A DNA stretch of 64,000 nt, from the NCBI GenBank assembly GCA_024103425.1, contig JAGFIS010000029.1, positions 186,001-250,000 on the forward strand, written 5' to 3'. The position numbers and the translations under genes were made by a program. Below, piece after piece: positions 25,175-33,405 of this stretch. Below the pieces are notes generated by a model, which saw only the letters and a program-made list of their open reading frames with translations, did no database searches and was not told the origin of the DNA. Position 1 is the stretch's first letter, and each line of letters starts with the position of its first letter. This DNA comes from Chitinophagaceae bacterium. GTDB taxonomy: Bacteria > Bacteroidota > Bacteroidia > Chitinophagales > Chitinophagaceae.

Positions 25175-27205
25175 ATGTTTATGCAATTTCAACTGAATTC
25201 ATCTTTTGAGCCCGCAGGCGATCAGCCGGAAGCGATTCGGCAACTGACCGCGGGAGTGCTGGCAGGTGAAAAATACCAGACCCTTCTGGGGGTGACGGGT
25301 AGTGGAAAGACTTTTACCATGGCCAATGTCATCCAAAATCTGCAGCGGCCTACCCTGGTGCTGACGCACAATAAGACCCTGGTGGCTCAATTATATGGTG
25401 AATTCAGACAATTCTTCCCCGATAATTCAGTGGGGTACTTCGTCTCTTACTACGATTACTACCAGCCTGAAGCCTATTTGCCCGTTACCGATACATATAT
25501 TGAAAAGGATCTCTCCATCAATGAAGAGCTCGATAAGTTGCGCCTGGCTGCAACATCGCAGCTCCTGACAGGTCGCAGGGATATCGTGGTCGTCGCCAGT
25601 GTGAGCTGTATTTATGGTATCGGCAACCCCAAAGACTTTGCCGAAGGGGTTATCCGTATTCAGCAGGGGCAGACAATCAGCAGACAGAAGTTTTTGCATT
25701 CTTTGGTCAATAGTCTCTACAACCGTACTCAAATAGATTTTACGCGCGGAACCTTTAGAGTGAAAGGCGATACTGTGGATATTAATTTACCGTATATGGA
25801 TTACGGTTACCGAATTACTTTTTTCGGAGACGAAATTGAGAGCATTGAAACTTTGGAAATAGAAAGTGGAAAAAGAATCAATACGGTAGATCATTGCGCG
25901 ATCTTCCCGGCCAATCTGTATCTGGCTCCAAAAGACAGAATCAATGATATCCTGGCTGCTATTCAGGATGAGGCTACCAAGCAAACGGAGTATTTTAAAA
26001 GTATCGGAAAGTTTATAGAAGCACAAAGAATTTCAGAGAGAGTAGCTTACGATGTCGAAATGATCAGAGAATTAGGATACTGTAACGGAGTGGAAAATTA
26101 TTCGCGCTTCTTCGATCGCAGGGCACCGGGTACAAGGCCATTCTGCCTGCTCGACTATTTCCCAAAAGACTACCTATGCTTTATTGATGAAAGTCACCAA
26201 ACCATTCCGCAGGTCAGCGGCATGTACGGCGGCGACCGGTCACGGAAATTAGTCCTGGTCGATTACGGATTCCGCCTGCCGAGTGCATTAGATAATCGTC
26301 CGCTCAACTTTCATGAATTTGAAAGTATGCTCAACCAGACCATCTTCGTCAGCGCCACGCCCGGCAACTACGAATTGGAGAAAACAGGAGGTGTTATCGT
26401 GGAACAGGTGGTTCGTCCCACAGGATTGCTAGATCCACCGATCGAGGTCCGTCCGTCTCTCAACCAGATTGATGATTTGCTCGATGAAATAGATCAACGG
26501 GTCCAGAGAGGAGACCGCGTATTGGTAACGACCCTGACGAAACGCATGGCAGAAGAGTTAGACAAATACCTACAACGCATTAACATCAAATCGAAATACA
26601 TCCACAGTGAAGTACATACGCTCGACAGGATTGAAATTCTTCGTCAGTTGCGATTAGGAGAAATAGATGTGCTCGTGGGTGTGAACCTGCTTCGTGAGGG
26701 ACTGGACATTCCCGAAGTATCACTTGTAGCCATTTTAGATGCAGACAAAGAAGGGTTTTTGAGAAATGAAAGATCACTCACTCAGACCGCCGGACGTGCA
26801 GCGCGTAATGCCGACGGGCTTGTGATCTTCTACGCCGATACCATCACTCAAAGTATGCAGAAGACGATTGACGAAACCAATCGCCGTCGCGAAAAACAAA
26901 TTGAATACAATAGAAAGCACAATATCATACCCGTTACCATCAAAAAGACGGTGAGCCAGATTATGGGCCAGACTTCCGTACTCGACATCAAAGGATACGA
27001 TGAAACTGCACCCAATGCCGTGGATGAAATAGAAACCGCTGCTGCCGAACCTTTGGAATACCATACCAAAGCGCAGCTTGAAAAGGCCATTAAAATCACC
27101 AAACAACAAATGGACAAGGCTGCGAAAGAAATGGATTTCATGGAAGCAGCTCGGCTCAGGGATGAGATGTTCAGGATGCAGAAGGAACTCAAGGAAATGA
27201 AGTAA
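25175..27205 (+). CDS. uvrB: Excinuclease ABC subunit B
   Basis: 676 residues, standard length. Visible features: Walker A GVTGSGKT (about 39-46), the DNA-binding beta-hairpin region YYDYYQPEAYLPVTDTYIEKD (about 93-113), Walker B FIDESHQT (about 337), helicase motif VGVNLLREGLDIPEVSLVAILDADKEGFLR (about 500-530), TAGRAARN, and a C-terminal UVR motif for UvrC contact (MEAARLRDEMFRMQKEL). It verifies damage in nucleotide excision repair. The true start may be the second ATG at 25181 (MQFQLNS), which better matches the family. The 3' end has a decayed partial copy just downstream. Confidence 0.97.
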   Translation: MFMQFQLNSSFEPAGDQPEAIRQLTAGVLAGEKYQTLLGVTGSGKTFTMANVIQNLQRPTLVLTHNKTLVAQLYGEFRQFFPDNSVGYFVSYYDYYQPEAYLPVTDTYIEKDLSINEELDKLRLAATSQLLTGRRDIVVVASVSCIYGIGNPKDFAEGVIRIQQGQTISRQKFLHSLVNSLYNRTQIDFTRGTFRVKGDTVDINLPYMDYGYRITFFGDEIESIETLEIESGKRINTVDHCAIFPANLYLAPKDRINDILAAIQDEATKQTEYFKSIGKFIEAQRISERVAYDVEMIRELGYCNGVENYSRFFDRRAPGTRPFCLLDYFPKDYLCFIDESHQTIPQVSGMYGGDRSRKLVLVDYGFRLPSALDNRPLNFHEFESMLNQTIFVSATPGNYELEKTGGVIVEQVVRPTGLLDPPIEVRPSLNQIDDLLDEIDQRVQRGDRVLVTTLTKRMAEELDKYLQRINIKSKYIHSEVHTLDRIEILRQLRLGEIDVLVGVNLLREGLDIPEVSLVAILDADKEGFLRNERSLTQTAGRAARNADGLVIFYADTITQSMQKTIDETNRRREKQIEYNRKHNIIPVTIKKTVSQIMGQTSVLDIKGYDETAPNAVDEIETAAAEPLEYHTKAQLEKAIKITKQQMDKAAKEMDFMEAARLRDEMFRMQKELKEMK

Positions 27206-27206
27206 A

Positions 27207-27266
27207 ATGAAAGCCGTCCACCTGAAGGATGAGATGTCTAGAATGCAGAGAGAGATAAAGCCCTGA
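27207..27266 (+). repeat. Decayed tandem copy of the uvrB 3' end (UVR motif echo)
   Basis: Directly after the uvrB stop a 19-codon frame reads MKAVHLKDEMSRMQREIKP and then TGA. It mirrors the uvrB ending MEAARLRDEMFRMQKELKE. GGATGAGATGT and ATGCAGA are shared exactly, and about 26 of 34 bases match over the core. It looks like a short tandem duplication of the gene end that now lies out of the coding sequence. Confidence 0.75.
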
Positions 27267-27398
27267 AACAGCATGCTTATCATTTGCACCTAATAAATTC
27301 TCGCTCTATAAAAATTTTTATCTCTATTGTAATGTCCTGGTTTACAGCCATTTATTTCTAAAACCTTCAAAAGTTTCTTCCTCTTTTTAAAAAATTTA

Positions 27399-27429
27399 TT
27401 TGCTCTTTCAATTTTTCATTCTAATTTTG
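27399..27429 (+). promoter_or_regulatory. Canonical Bacteroidota promoter of the efflux operon
   Basis: TTTG (27399-27402), a 19-base spacer and TAATTTTG (27422-27429) match both elements of the consensus. The expected transcription start falls inside the MarR palindrome. Confidence 0.75.
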
Positions 27430-27442
27430 TTGTCTAAACAAC
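27429..27442. promoter_or_regulatory. Palindromic MarR operator candidate, GTTG-N6-CAAC
   Basis: GTTGTCTAAACAAC sits within a longer TGTTGT-CTAA-ACAACA palindrome (27428-27443). It overlaps the last base of the -7 box and the predicted start site, so bound regulator would block transcription. The same motif precedes the other marR gene. Confidence 0.7.
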
Positions 27443-27449
27443 ATTTGTT

Positions 27450-27905
27450 ATGACAACAAGAATAAAAAATGAAGATACGCTCAACCTGCTGACAGGACGC
27501 ACACCGCTTAATATCAACAGGCTGCTGAGCTACTTCCTGAAGGAGTCAGACATATCCCTCACTAAAGAACAGTGGAGCGTAATGGCCGTACTCTGGAAAA
27601 ACGATGGTTGCACCCAGCAGGTAATTGCCGACGCTACCTACAGGGATCGTCCGGGAACTACCCGCTTGCTCGACAATTTAGAAAAGGACGGATTCATAGA
27701 GCGCAGAGCGGATAAAACTGACCGAAGAGCCAATCTCATCTATCTCACCAAAAAAGGAAAATCAGTTGAAAAGAGTGTGGTGGAAGCCCTTGATAAAACT
27801 ATCAACGTTGCTACCAAAGGCATCAACGACCAAAAGATTAACCTGCTCAGAGAAATATTTGAACAAATCAATACCAACATTCAAGAAGCCGTAGTAAACA
27901 AATGA
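27450..27905 (+). CDS. MarR-family regulator of the efflux operon
   Basis: 151 residues with the MarR winged helix: EQWSVMAVLWKNDGCTQQVIADATY, then RDRPGTTRLLDNLEKDGFIERRADKTDRRANLIYLT. It is a paralog of the 12226-12666 regulator, with near-identical spacing of these elements. It is the first gene of the operon; its TGA overlaps the tolC-like ATG as ATGA. The palindrome over its own promoter suggests autorepression relieved by a substrate of the pump. Confidence 0.94.
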   Translation: MTTRIKNEDTLNLLTGRTPLNINRLLSYFLKESDISLTKEQWSVMAVLWKNDGCTQQVIADATYRDRPGTTRLLDNLEKDGFIERRADKTDRRANLIYLTKKGKSVEKSVVEALDKTINVATKGINDQKINLLREIFEQINTNIQEAVVNK

Positions 27906-29293
27906 AAAAGACATTTTCCCTGTTTGTTTTTGTCCAGTTGATTTCCTTCTCATCAGAAGCACAATTGAAATTGCCGGCTACTTTGCAGCAGCCCATTGAA
28001 CAAGCCATTGCAAGAAGCAAGGAGATCTCCAATAAAAAGATAGAATTAGAAAAAGCCGAGCTGGAAAGACAATCCGTTAAGGGCATGAGCATTCCCAGAC
28101 TGAATGCCACTGCAGGATACGCTTATTTTGACAATCACGTTACCATAGATCTTCCCGGTTATAAGCTGCCAATTACGGGAGCAGAACTGTTTGAAGGCAA
28201 GACCAAAGTAGATAACAACGGTAACCTGGCCCACGCCGGACTGATTGCAACCGGAGTACTGTACGCAGGGGGCCAGATTCAGAGCGGCGCTAAGGCTCTT
28301 CAGGAAAAAGCTATCGGCGATTCTCTGCTGATCGAAACAGACAAAGACAACATCATTGTAGATGTCATCACGTCTTTCGATAAACTGAGATTCATAGACG
28401 CTTCCGAAAAACTTGTTGCCGAAAGCGAAACGCGCCTGGCAAAAGAAGAAGAGAGAGTCAATAAGGCTATTGAAAACGGACTCGCGGTTCCATTTGACCG
28501 CGACAAGATTAAACTCGCCAGATTAGAGTTGGAGTCTAAGAAAACTCAGCTGGAAGAGAACAAGGAGTTGCTTTATAAAAAACTCAGTTATCTCACCGGA
28601 CTCTCCCGCGAGGAGCTCGAAACCATCGACTACCCTCTTCAGGCAATTGTGTTGCCCGAAAACCTCAGTGCAGACAACAAGCAGGAACTGCAAGCGCTTC
28701 AGGCTTACAGAAAAGCGAGCGAATGGGTCCTTAAGAAAGAGAGGGGCGCACTTCTTCCGCAGGTATTGGCCTTTGGCGGAGTTTCGTACTCATCACTATT
28801 CAACGGCCATTCGGCTTTTACAATCCCCAACCTGCCTCCGACCATGCAGCAGCCCAACTTAAAACTCAATCAGTTTACCGTAGCTCCTAATTGGATCGCG
28901 GGAATCGGTTTGAAATGGGAACTCTTCGGCGGCAATGAACGCAAACACAAAATCCACGAAGCAGAATTGAGCATTCAACAACTGAACAACAAACTGGAAG
29001 ACAGCAGGGATAAACTCAACCTGCTCCTGTCTCAGAAAATTGCCTCTTACAATACTCAGTGGAAACAGATCTCCCTGGCCGATCAAAAAGAAGTAGTAGC
29101 CAAAAACAACCTGATACTTTCGAGTAAACAATATCAGCAGGGGCTGATTTCCGTAACACAGAGACTGGAAGCCGAGAACGATTATGTGAAGGCCGGACAG
29201 GAAAAAACCCAGGCACTCACTAACCAGCGCCAAGCTGCTTTGGAAGCTTTCGCCGTAACAGGAAAGCTATCAGACAAAATACAGTATCAATAA
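27902..29293 (+). CDS. TolC-family outer-membrane efflux protein
   Basis: 463 residues with a signal peptide (MKKTFSLFVFVQLISFSSEAQ) and two repeats of long coiled-coil helices (ELEKAELERQSVKGMSIPRLNATAGY; DNIIVDVITSFDKLRFIDASEKLVAESETRLAKEEERV), as in outer-membrane efflux proteins that form the TolC trimer. It should be the exit channel for the pump built with the next two products. It is translationally coupled to marR. Confidence 0.92.
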   Translation: MKKTFSLFVFVQLISFSSEAQLKLPATLQQPIEQAIARSKEISNKKIELEKAELERQSVKGMSIPRLNATAGYAYFDNHVTIDLPGYKLPITGAELFEGKTKVDNNGNLAHAGLIATGVLYAGGQIQSGAKALQEKAIGDSLLIETDKDNIIVDVITSFDKLRFIDASEKLVAESETRLAKEEERVNKAIENGLAVPFDRDKIKLARLELESKKTQLEENKELLYKKLSYLTGLSREELETIDYPLQAIVLPENLSADNKQELQALQAYRKASEWVLKKERGALLPQVLAFGGVSYSSLFNGHSAFTIPNLPPTMQQPNLKLNQFTVAPNWIAGIGLKWELFGGNERKHKIHEAELSIQQLNNKLEDSRDKLNLLLSQKIASYNTQWKQISLADQKEVVAKNNLILSSKQYQQGLISVTQRLEAENDYVKAGQEKTQALTNQRQAALEAFAVTGKLSDKIQYQ

Positions 29294-29325
29294 AATTTCT
29301 TACGACTCATAATACTTTGAATACA

Positions 29326-30279
29326 ATGAAAAAGACAATTCTCATCACGTTAGGTATCGCTCTGCTCACAGGATGCCATCGCAAGGAAGAGGTAAAAACC
29401 ATCCAGGGAAAGACAGAAATGGAAGAAATTGCCGTAACCGGAAAGATCGCCGGACGCATCAGCCATATGCTCGTTAAAGAGGGAGACTTCGTTCAAAAAG
29501 GAGATACCCTCGCCATACTCGATATCCCCGAAGTAGATGCCAAAAAATCTCAGGCTGCAGGAGCGATAGAAGCGGCGTCTGCACAGTATCAGATGACCTT
29601 AAAAGGCGCTACCGATAACCAAATGAAGCAGCTCAGAGCCAAAAAAGCAGCACTTGAAGAGCAATTTGAGTTTGCCCAAAAATCTATCGATCGTCTCAGA
29701 AATATGGTGCAGGATTCCCTGATTCCGCAACAGACTTACGATGAGGCTTATGCGAAGTATCAGGGAGCCAAATCACAGTTAGCCGCTGTGAATGCTGAAA
29801 TTGCAGACGTGGAGCACGGCGTACGTGTAGAACAACAACTGATGGCATTAGGCCAGAAGAACCGCGCGATGGGTACCATGCAGGAAGTAAATGTAGCCGA
29901 GAATGAAAGATACATTCTCGCGCCTGCTGATATGACGATTGAAACCATCACTCTGAAACAGGGCGAACTGGCACTGCCCGGATACACACTCTTCAAAGGT
30001 ACCTTACCCGGCAGTACGTATTTCCGCTTCACACTGCCCGAAAATGAGCTGGGCAAGATTAAAAAGGACATGGAAATAAACGTACACCTTGTTTACGACA
30101 ACAGGGATATTGCATGCAAAATCAACCGTGTAAAGCAACTGCCTGCCTACGCCAACATTGCAACTGCTTATCCTGACTATGACATGCAGCAGTCACTCTT
30201 TGAAGTACAGGCAACACCACTGAAAGAAGCGGACGTAAAAGACATTTTCCAAAAGACAACAGTTACCATCAAACTATAA
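29326..30279 (+). CDS. HlyD/MFP-family periplasmic adaptor lipoprotein
   Basis: 317 residues from the ATG at 29326; a TTG 9 bases upstream is less likely. The signal MKKTILITLGIALLTGC ends in a lipobox, so it is a lipoprotein. A biotinyl-lipoyl half (GRISHMLVKEGDFVQKGDTLAILD) is followed by a coiled coil (about 75-175) and a beta-barrel domain (LAPADMTIETITLKQGELALPGYTLFKG). It links the inner-membrane ABC permease to the TolC-like channel. Confidence 0.92.
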   Translation: MKKTILITLGIALLTGCHRKEEVKTIQGKTEMEEIAVTGKIAGRISHMLVKEGDFVQKGDTLAILDIPEVDAKKSQAAGAIEAASAQYQMTLKGATDNQMKQLRAKKAALEEQFEFAQKSIDRLRNMVQDSLIPQQTYDEAYAKYQGAKSQLAAVNAEIADVEHGVRVEQQLMALGQKNRAMGTMQEVNVAENERYILAPADMTIETITLKQGELALPGYTLFKGTLPGSTYFRFTLPENELGKIKKDMEINVHLVYDNRDIACKINRVKQLPAYANIATAYPDYDMQQSLFEVQATPLKEADVKDIFQKTTVTIKL

Positions 30280-30282
30280 AAC

Positions 30283-31446
30283 ATGAAATCATTTTTCAGT
30301 TTATTAGGAAGAGAGTTCCGCCTGTTTTGGGCTAACGGTGTATTACGGCTTTTGTTCATCGGTGCCCCTCTCTTATACGCAGTGCTGATGGGTTATGTGT
30401 ACCAGAAAGGAAAGGTAACTGATCTGCCGATAGTAGTTGTCGACGAAGACCACAGCAGTATGAGCGAAAGATTGATTCAAATGTTTCGCGATAATGAAAT
30501 CTTAGCCGTTGCAGCCGTAAAACCCAACGATAACAACCTCACTCAAGAAGCCATTCATCTGGATGCTGTCTGTATCGTCATGATTCCGAAAGGATTTGAA
30601 AAGGACGTGCTGACAAGACAGACTCCGGAAATTCTGACGACCGTCAATACCGGGAATGTGCTCACCGCCAACTACGCATCGGGAGCCATTCAATTGGTTT
30701 TGGGCACACTCAAGGCAGGTACACAGATGGAAGCGTTGCGCAAGCAGGGCACTCCCGAAGCAATGGTAGCATCTCTTTACGAACCGTTCAAGACAACCTT
30801 CATCAAGAAATACAACCGCAGTACCAACTACATGTACTTCCTCTGGCCGGGTGTATTGGCTACAGTATTGCAACAGGTATTGTTACTGGCACTGGCGCTG
30901 TCATTTGCCAGCGAATACGAACAGGGTACCTTTGCCGAACTGACGAGGAAAACCAATGTTTTCTCAATGATTGCAGTAAAAGTAATCCCCTATCTGATTA
31001 TGAGTTTCGGCATCTGGGCAATATACTGGGGATTTACTTACTGGTTCAGAATTCCGGTGAATGACAATATCGGCCCTTTGACATTGATTGCGGGTGTATT
31101 TGTACTGTCAGTCAGCTTCATTGGCATTCTTGTTAGTATCCTTATCCCCAATCAGTTAAAAGCTACCGAAGTGTTGATGGTGATTGCAACGCCGAGTTTC
31201 ATCCTGAGCGGATTCACCTGGCCGCTGAGCCAGATGCCTGTCTGGGTACAACATATTGCAGCAGGCATACCTCTCACCCATTTCCTGAAAGCTTTCAGGG
31301 TGCTATTGGTAGAACGCGGTAATTTAGCACAAACGCTGCCTTCAGTCATGGCAATGGTGTGGATTGGAGTGGTATGTAGTATAGCATCGGTGATTGTATT
31401 GCATTTTAAGAGGAGGAAAGCGAAGAAAGCGTTTGCCCGCGGTTAG
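30283..31446 (+). CDS. ABC-2 type transporter permease
   Basis: 387 residues. An N-terminal membrane helix (VLRLLFIGAPLLYAVLMGYVYQKG) and a large periplasmic domain (about 45-170) precede five C-terminal helices, as in YhhJ/YbhR-type ABC-2 permeases. The gene follows the adaptor after 3 bases and completes the efflux set. No ATPase gene is present in the operon, so either a remote ATPase serves it or it works in another way. The substrate is unknown. Confidence 0.9.
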   Translation: MKSFFSLLGREFRLFWANGVLRLLFIGAPLLYAVLMGYVYQKGKVTDLPIVVVDEDHSSMSERLIQMFRDNEILAVAAVKPNDNNLTQEAIHLDAVCIVMIPKGFEKDVLTRQTPEILTTVNTGNVLTANYASGAIQLVLGTLKAGTQMEALRKQGTPEAMVASLYEPFKTTFIKKYNRSTNYMYFLWPGVLATVLQQVLLLALALSFASEYEQGTFAELTRKTNVFSMIAVKVIPYLIMSFGIWAIYWGFTYWFRIPVNDNIGPLTLIAGVFVLSVSFIGILVSILIPNQLKATEVLMVIATPSFILSGFTWPLSQMPVWVQHIAAGIPLTHFLKAFRVLLVERGNLAQTLPSVMAMVWIGVVCSIASVIVLHFKRRKAKKAFARG

Positions 31447-31516
31447 TGTATTTTACCATTCAATTCTTCGTATTCAGACAATCCGTTACAATCAGCTTAC
31501 TTTAAGGTTTTACTTG

Positions 31517-31549
31517 AGGGTTGTCAACCTTTGGAAGGTTGACGACCCT
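31517..31549. repeat. Long near-perfect hairpin between the efflux operon and trmD
   Basis: A 15-base stem (31517-31531 with 31535-31549, one G-U pair, TGG loop). It lacks a T tract on the plus strand, so it is either a weak terminator of the efflux operon or a REP-like dispersed element. Confidence 0.55.
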
Positions 31550-31567
31550 GTTAGAAAAGGTTTCTTA

Positions 31568-31596
31568 TTGACCTGACACACGAGGAGTTATCTTTG
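31568..31596 (+). promoter_or_regulatory. Promoter of trmD with the -7 box 4 bases before the start
   Basis: TTG (31568-31570), an 18-base spacer and TATCTTTG (31589-31596). The ATG is at 31601, so the mRNA should be leaderless or nearly so. Confidence 0.6.
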
Positions 31597-31600
31597 CTTC

Positions 31601-32275
31601 ATGAAAATCGACATCCTATCTGCCGTTCCGCAACTGATGGATAGTTTCTTTAGCCACTCTATTCTGAAAAGAGCACAGGAAAAGGGACTAGTAGAACTGA
31701 AGGTACATAACATACGTGACTATACGAACTATAAGCACGGCCAGATAGATGATTACCAGTTTGGGGGCGGAGCCGGACTGGTACTGATGATAGAACCGAT
31801 CGTCAATGCCATTGAATCTTTACAAAAAGCCACCATCTACGATGAGATCATATTCATGACTCCTGACGGCGACTTATTCGACCAGAAAACTGCTAACCAA
31901 CTATCATTAAAGAAAAACCTGCTGATCATCTGCGGACATTACAAAGGTATCGACCAGCGCATCCGCGACCACTTCGTTACCAAAGAAATTTCCATTGGAG
32001 AATACGTTTTAAGCGGAGGAGAGCTGGGTGCAGCAGTCGTAACAGATGCCGTTTGCCGTCTGCTTCCGGGGGTGTTGAATGATGAAACCTCTGCCCTTTT
32101 CGATTCCTTTCAGGATGGCTTGCTGGCACCACCTGTCTATACGCGCCCGGAAGAATTCAGGGGTTGGAAAGTACCCGACGTACTTCTCAGCGGTAACCAT
32201 GCCAGGATTGAAGAGTGGCGCCACGAAATGTCGGTGAAGAGGACGGAAGAGCGCGCTAAGAGTGATGAACGATGA
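31601..32275 (+). CDS. trmD: tRNA (guanine37-N1)-methyltransferase
   Basis: A 224-residue SPOUT methyltransferase that methylates G37 next to the anticodon, preventing +1 frameshifts. It shows the trefoil-knot region ICGHYKGIDQRI and SIGEYVLSGGELGA (about 107-150), the YQFGGGAGLVLMIEP segment, and the C-terminal RPEEFRGWKVPDVLLSGNHARIEEWR domain. It is not in the usual rpsP-rimM-trmD-rplS operon here, but stands alone behind its own promoter. Confidence 0.97.
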   Translation: MKIDILSAVPQLMDSFFSHSILKRAQEKGLVELKVHNIRDYTNYKHGQIDDYQFGGGAGLVLMIEPIVNAIESLQKATIYDEIIFMTPDGDLFDQKTANQLSLKKNLLIICGHYKGIDQRIRDHFVTKEISIGEYVLSGGELGAAVVTDAVCRLLPGVLNDETSALFDSFQDGLLAPPVYTRPEEFRGWKVPDVLLSGNHARIEEWRHEMSVKRTEERAKSDER

Positions 32276-32497
32276 GTGGTTAGTGATAAGCCGGAGGAAC
32301 TGCTTATTTGTTTAGAGGTTTAGTTGTTTCGTTTTTTTCAGCGAATTTCAAACCGAAAACTTGCAAAAAGCGAAAAATGCGACTTCACAAATAACACCTT
32401 AAGATAAGATATACAGCATCACTCGCCGAAGGCGAATAATCTTGAATCTTAAAGTTAAAACCTTCAATGGGTAGAACCACAAACTCCGAACCCCGAA
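32276..32497. repeat. Repeat-rich spacer after trmD
   Basis: Non-coding. The part from 32421 (ACTCGCCGAAGGCGAATAAT) through ACTCCGAACCCCGAACTA at about 32500 is one copy of the dispersed intergenic repeat family described at 32837-33405, with a small TCGCC/GGCGA hairpin. Confidence 0.55.
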
Positions 32498-32836
32498 CTA
32501 TTTCTTACTGTCGTCAGTCAAGTTTTTGATTTTTTCACCGGCCTGATCTTTTAAATCAGACAGTTTATCCTTTGCTTGATCAAACTTGTCAGATGCCTTA
32601 CCGGCTAACTCACCAGCCTTATCTTTTGTTGTATCCCACGCTTTCTCCGCCCTATCCTCTAAAGCGTCTAATTTATCCTCTACCTTATCTTTCCATTCTT
32701 CGGCCTTATCTTCCAAATCATCTAATTTGTCTTCAATCTTATCTTTCAAATCTCCTGCTTTATCCTTGGCAGATTTCCAGGCTTCGCCTGCTTTTTCTTT
32801 TGCTTTATCCCAAAAGCTCTTTTCTTCGTTTGACAT
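32498..32836 (-). CDS. LEA-like / apolipoprotein-like amphipathic helical repeat protein
   Basis: 112 residues, almost entirely Lys, Asp, Glu and Ala with regularly spaced hydrophobic and Trp residues. Segments such as KAGDLKDKIEDKLDDLEDKAEEWKDKVEDKLDALEDR repeat with an 11-residue period, as in group 3 LEA proteins and YtxH-like stress proteins. There is no signal peptide. Such proteins are often induced by drying, osmotic stress or stationary phase; that role is inferred from composition. It stands alone between repeat-rich spacers. Confidence 0.8.
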   Translation of the reverse strand: MSNEEKSFWDKAKEKAGEAWKSAKDKAGDLKDKIEDKLDDLEDKAEEWKDKVEDKLDALEDRAEKAWDTTKDKAGELAGKASDKFDQAKDKLSDLKDQAGEKIKNLTDDSKK

Positions 32837-33405
32837 AAATTTATTTTTGATTTTACATATCCAAAATAATACCTGATTATTTCTGATGCGTGTGTTTAAC
32901 TATATTTTTACTTTACAAAAGTATTCAAAATAGCGTTCCGACTGGTGTTTAATGTTTATAGGTTTAGGTGTTTAGGTTTTTAAAGCGAACCTCAAACTCC
33001 GAACTCACCGAAGACAAAAATTCTTAAACCTTAAATTTTCAATCTTCAATCACTAGAACCCGAACTGTGAACCACGAACTCCAATCTCGCCAAAGGCGAA
33101 AAATGTGACTCCACAAAATAACGCACTTCGGTGATCTGTAGGGCTTCACTTCGGGGTATTTCGGCAGGCTCAATATCCACGTCAGTGAGCCACCGGGTTA
33201 ACTCGCCAAAGGCAAAAATCTTAAACTATAAACTTTCAGTCACTAAAACCACAAACTCCGAACAACGAACGACGAACCTCGAACTCGCCGAAGGCGAATA
33301 ATCTTAAACCTTAAATTTTCAATCTTCAATCACTAGAACCCCGAACTGGGGACCACGAACTCCAATCTCGCCAAAGGCGAAAACCTAAACTTTAAACTTT
33401 AGACA
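32837..33405. repeat. 569-base non-coding spacer made of a degenerate dispersed repeat
   Basis: No coding frame. Two near-identical units of about 82 bases lie in direct orientation (33022-33102 and 33302-33383), both starting TCTTAAACCTTAAATTTTCA and ending CTCGCCAAAGGCGAAAA. A further partial copy is at about 33201-33280. Units contain small TCGCC-GGCGA hairpins and short runs of the GAACNNCGAAC type. A related block with CTTCACTTCGGG and CAGTGAGCCAC (33147-33193) recurs at 59791-59817. There is no regular spacer structure, so this is not a CRISPR array. Confidence 0.75.

Noticed and set aside
32572..32876. Two plus-strand frames opposite the LEA-like gene
   Set aside because: Both are antisense products of the repetitive Lys/Asp/Glu codons; Leu/Ser-rich composition is a shadow of the real gene.
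32837..33405. Possible CRISPR array
   Set aside because: Repeats are long, degenerate and irregularly spaced, with no constant spacer length and no cas genes nearby.
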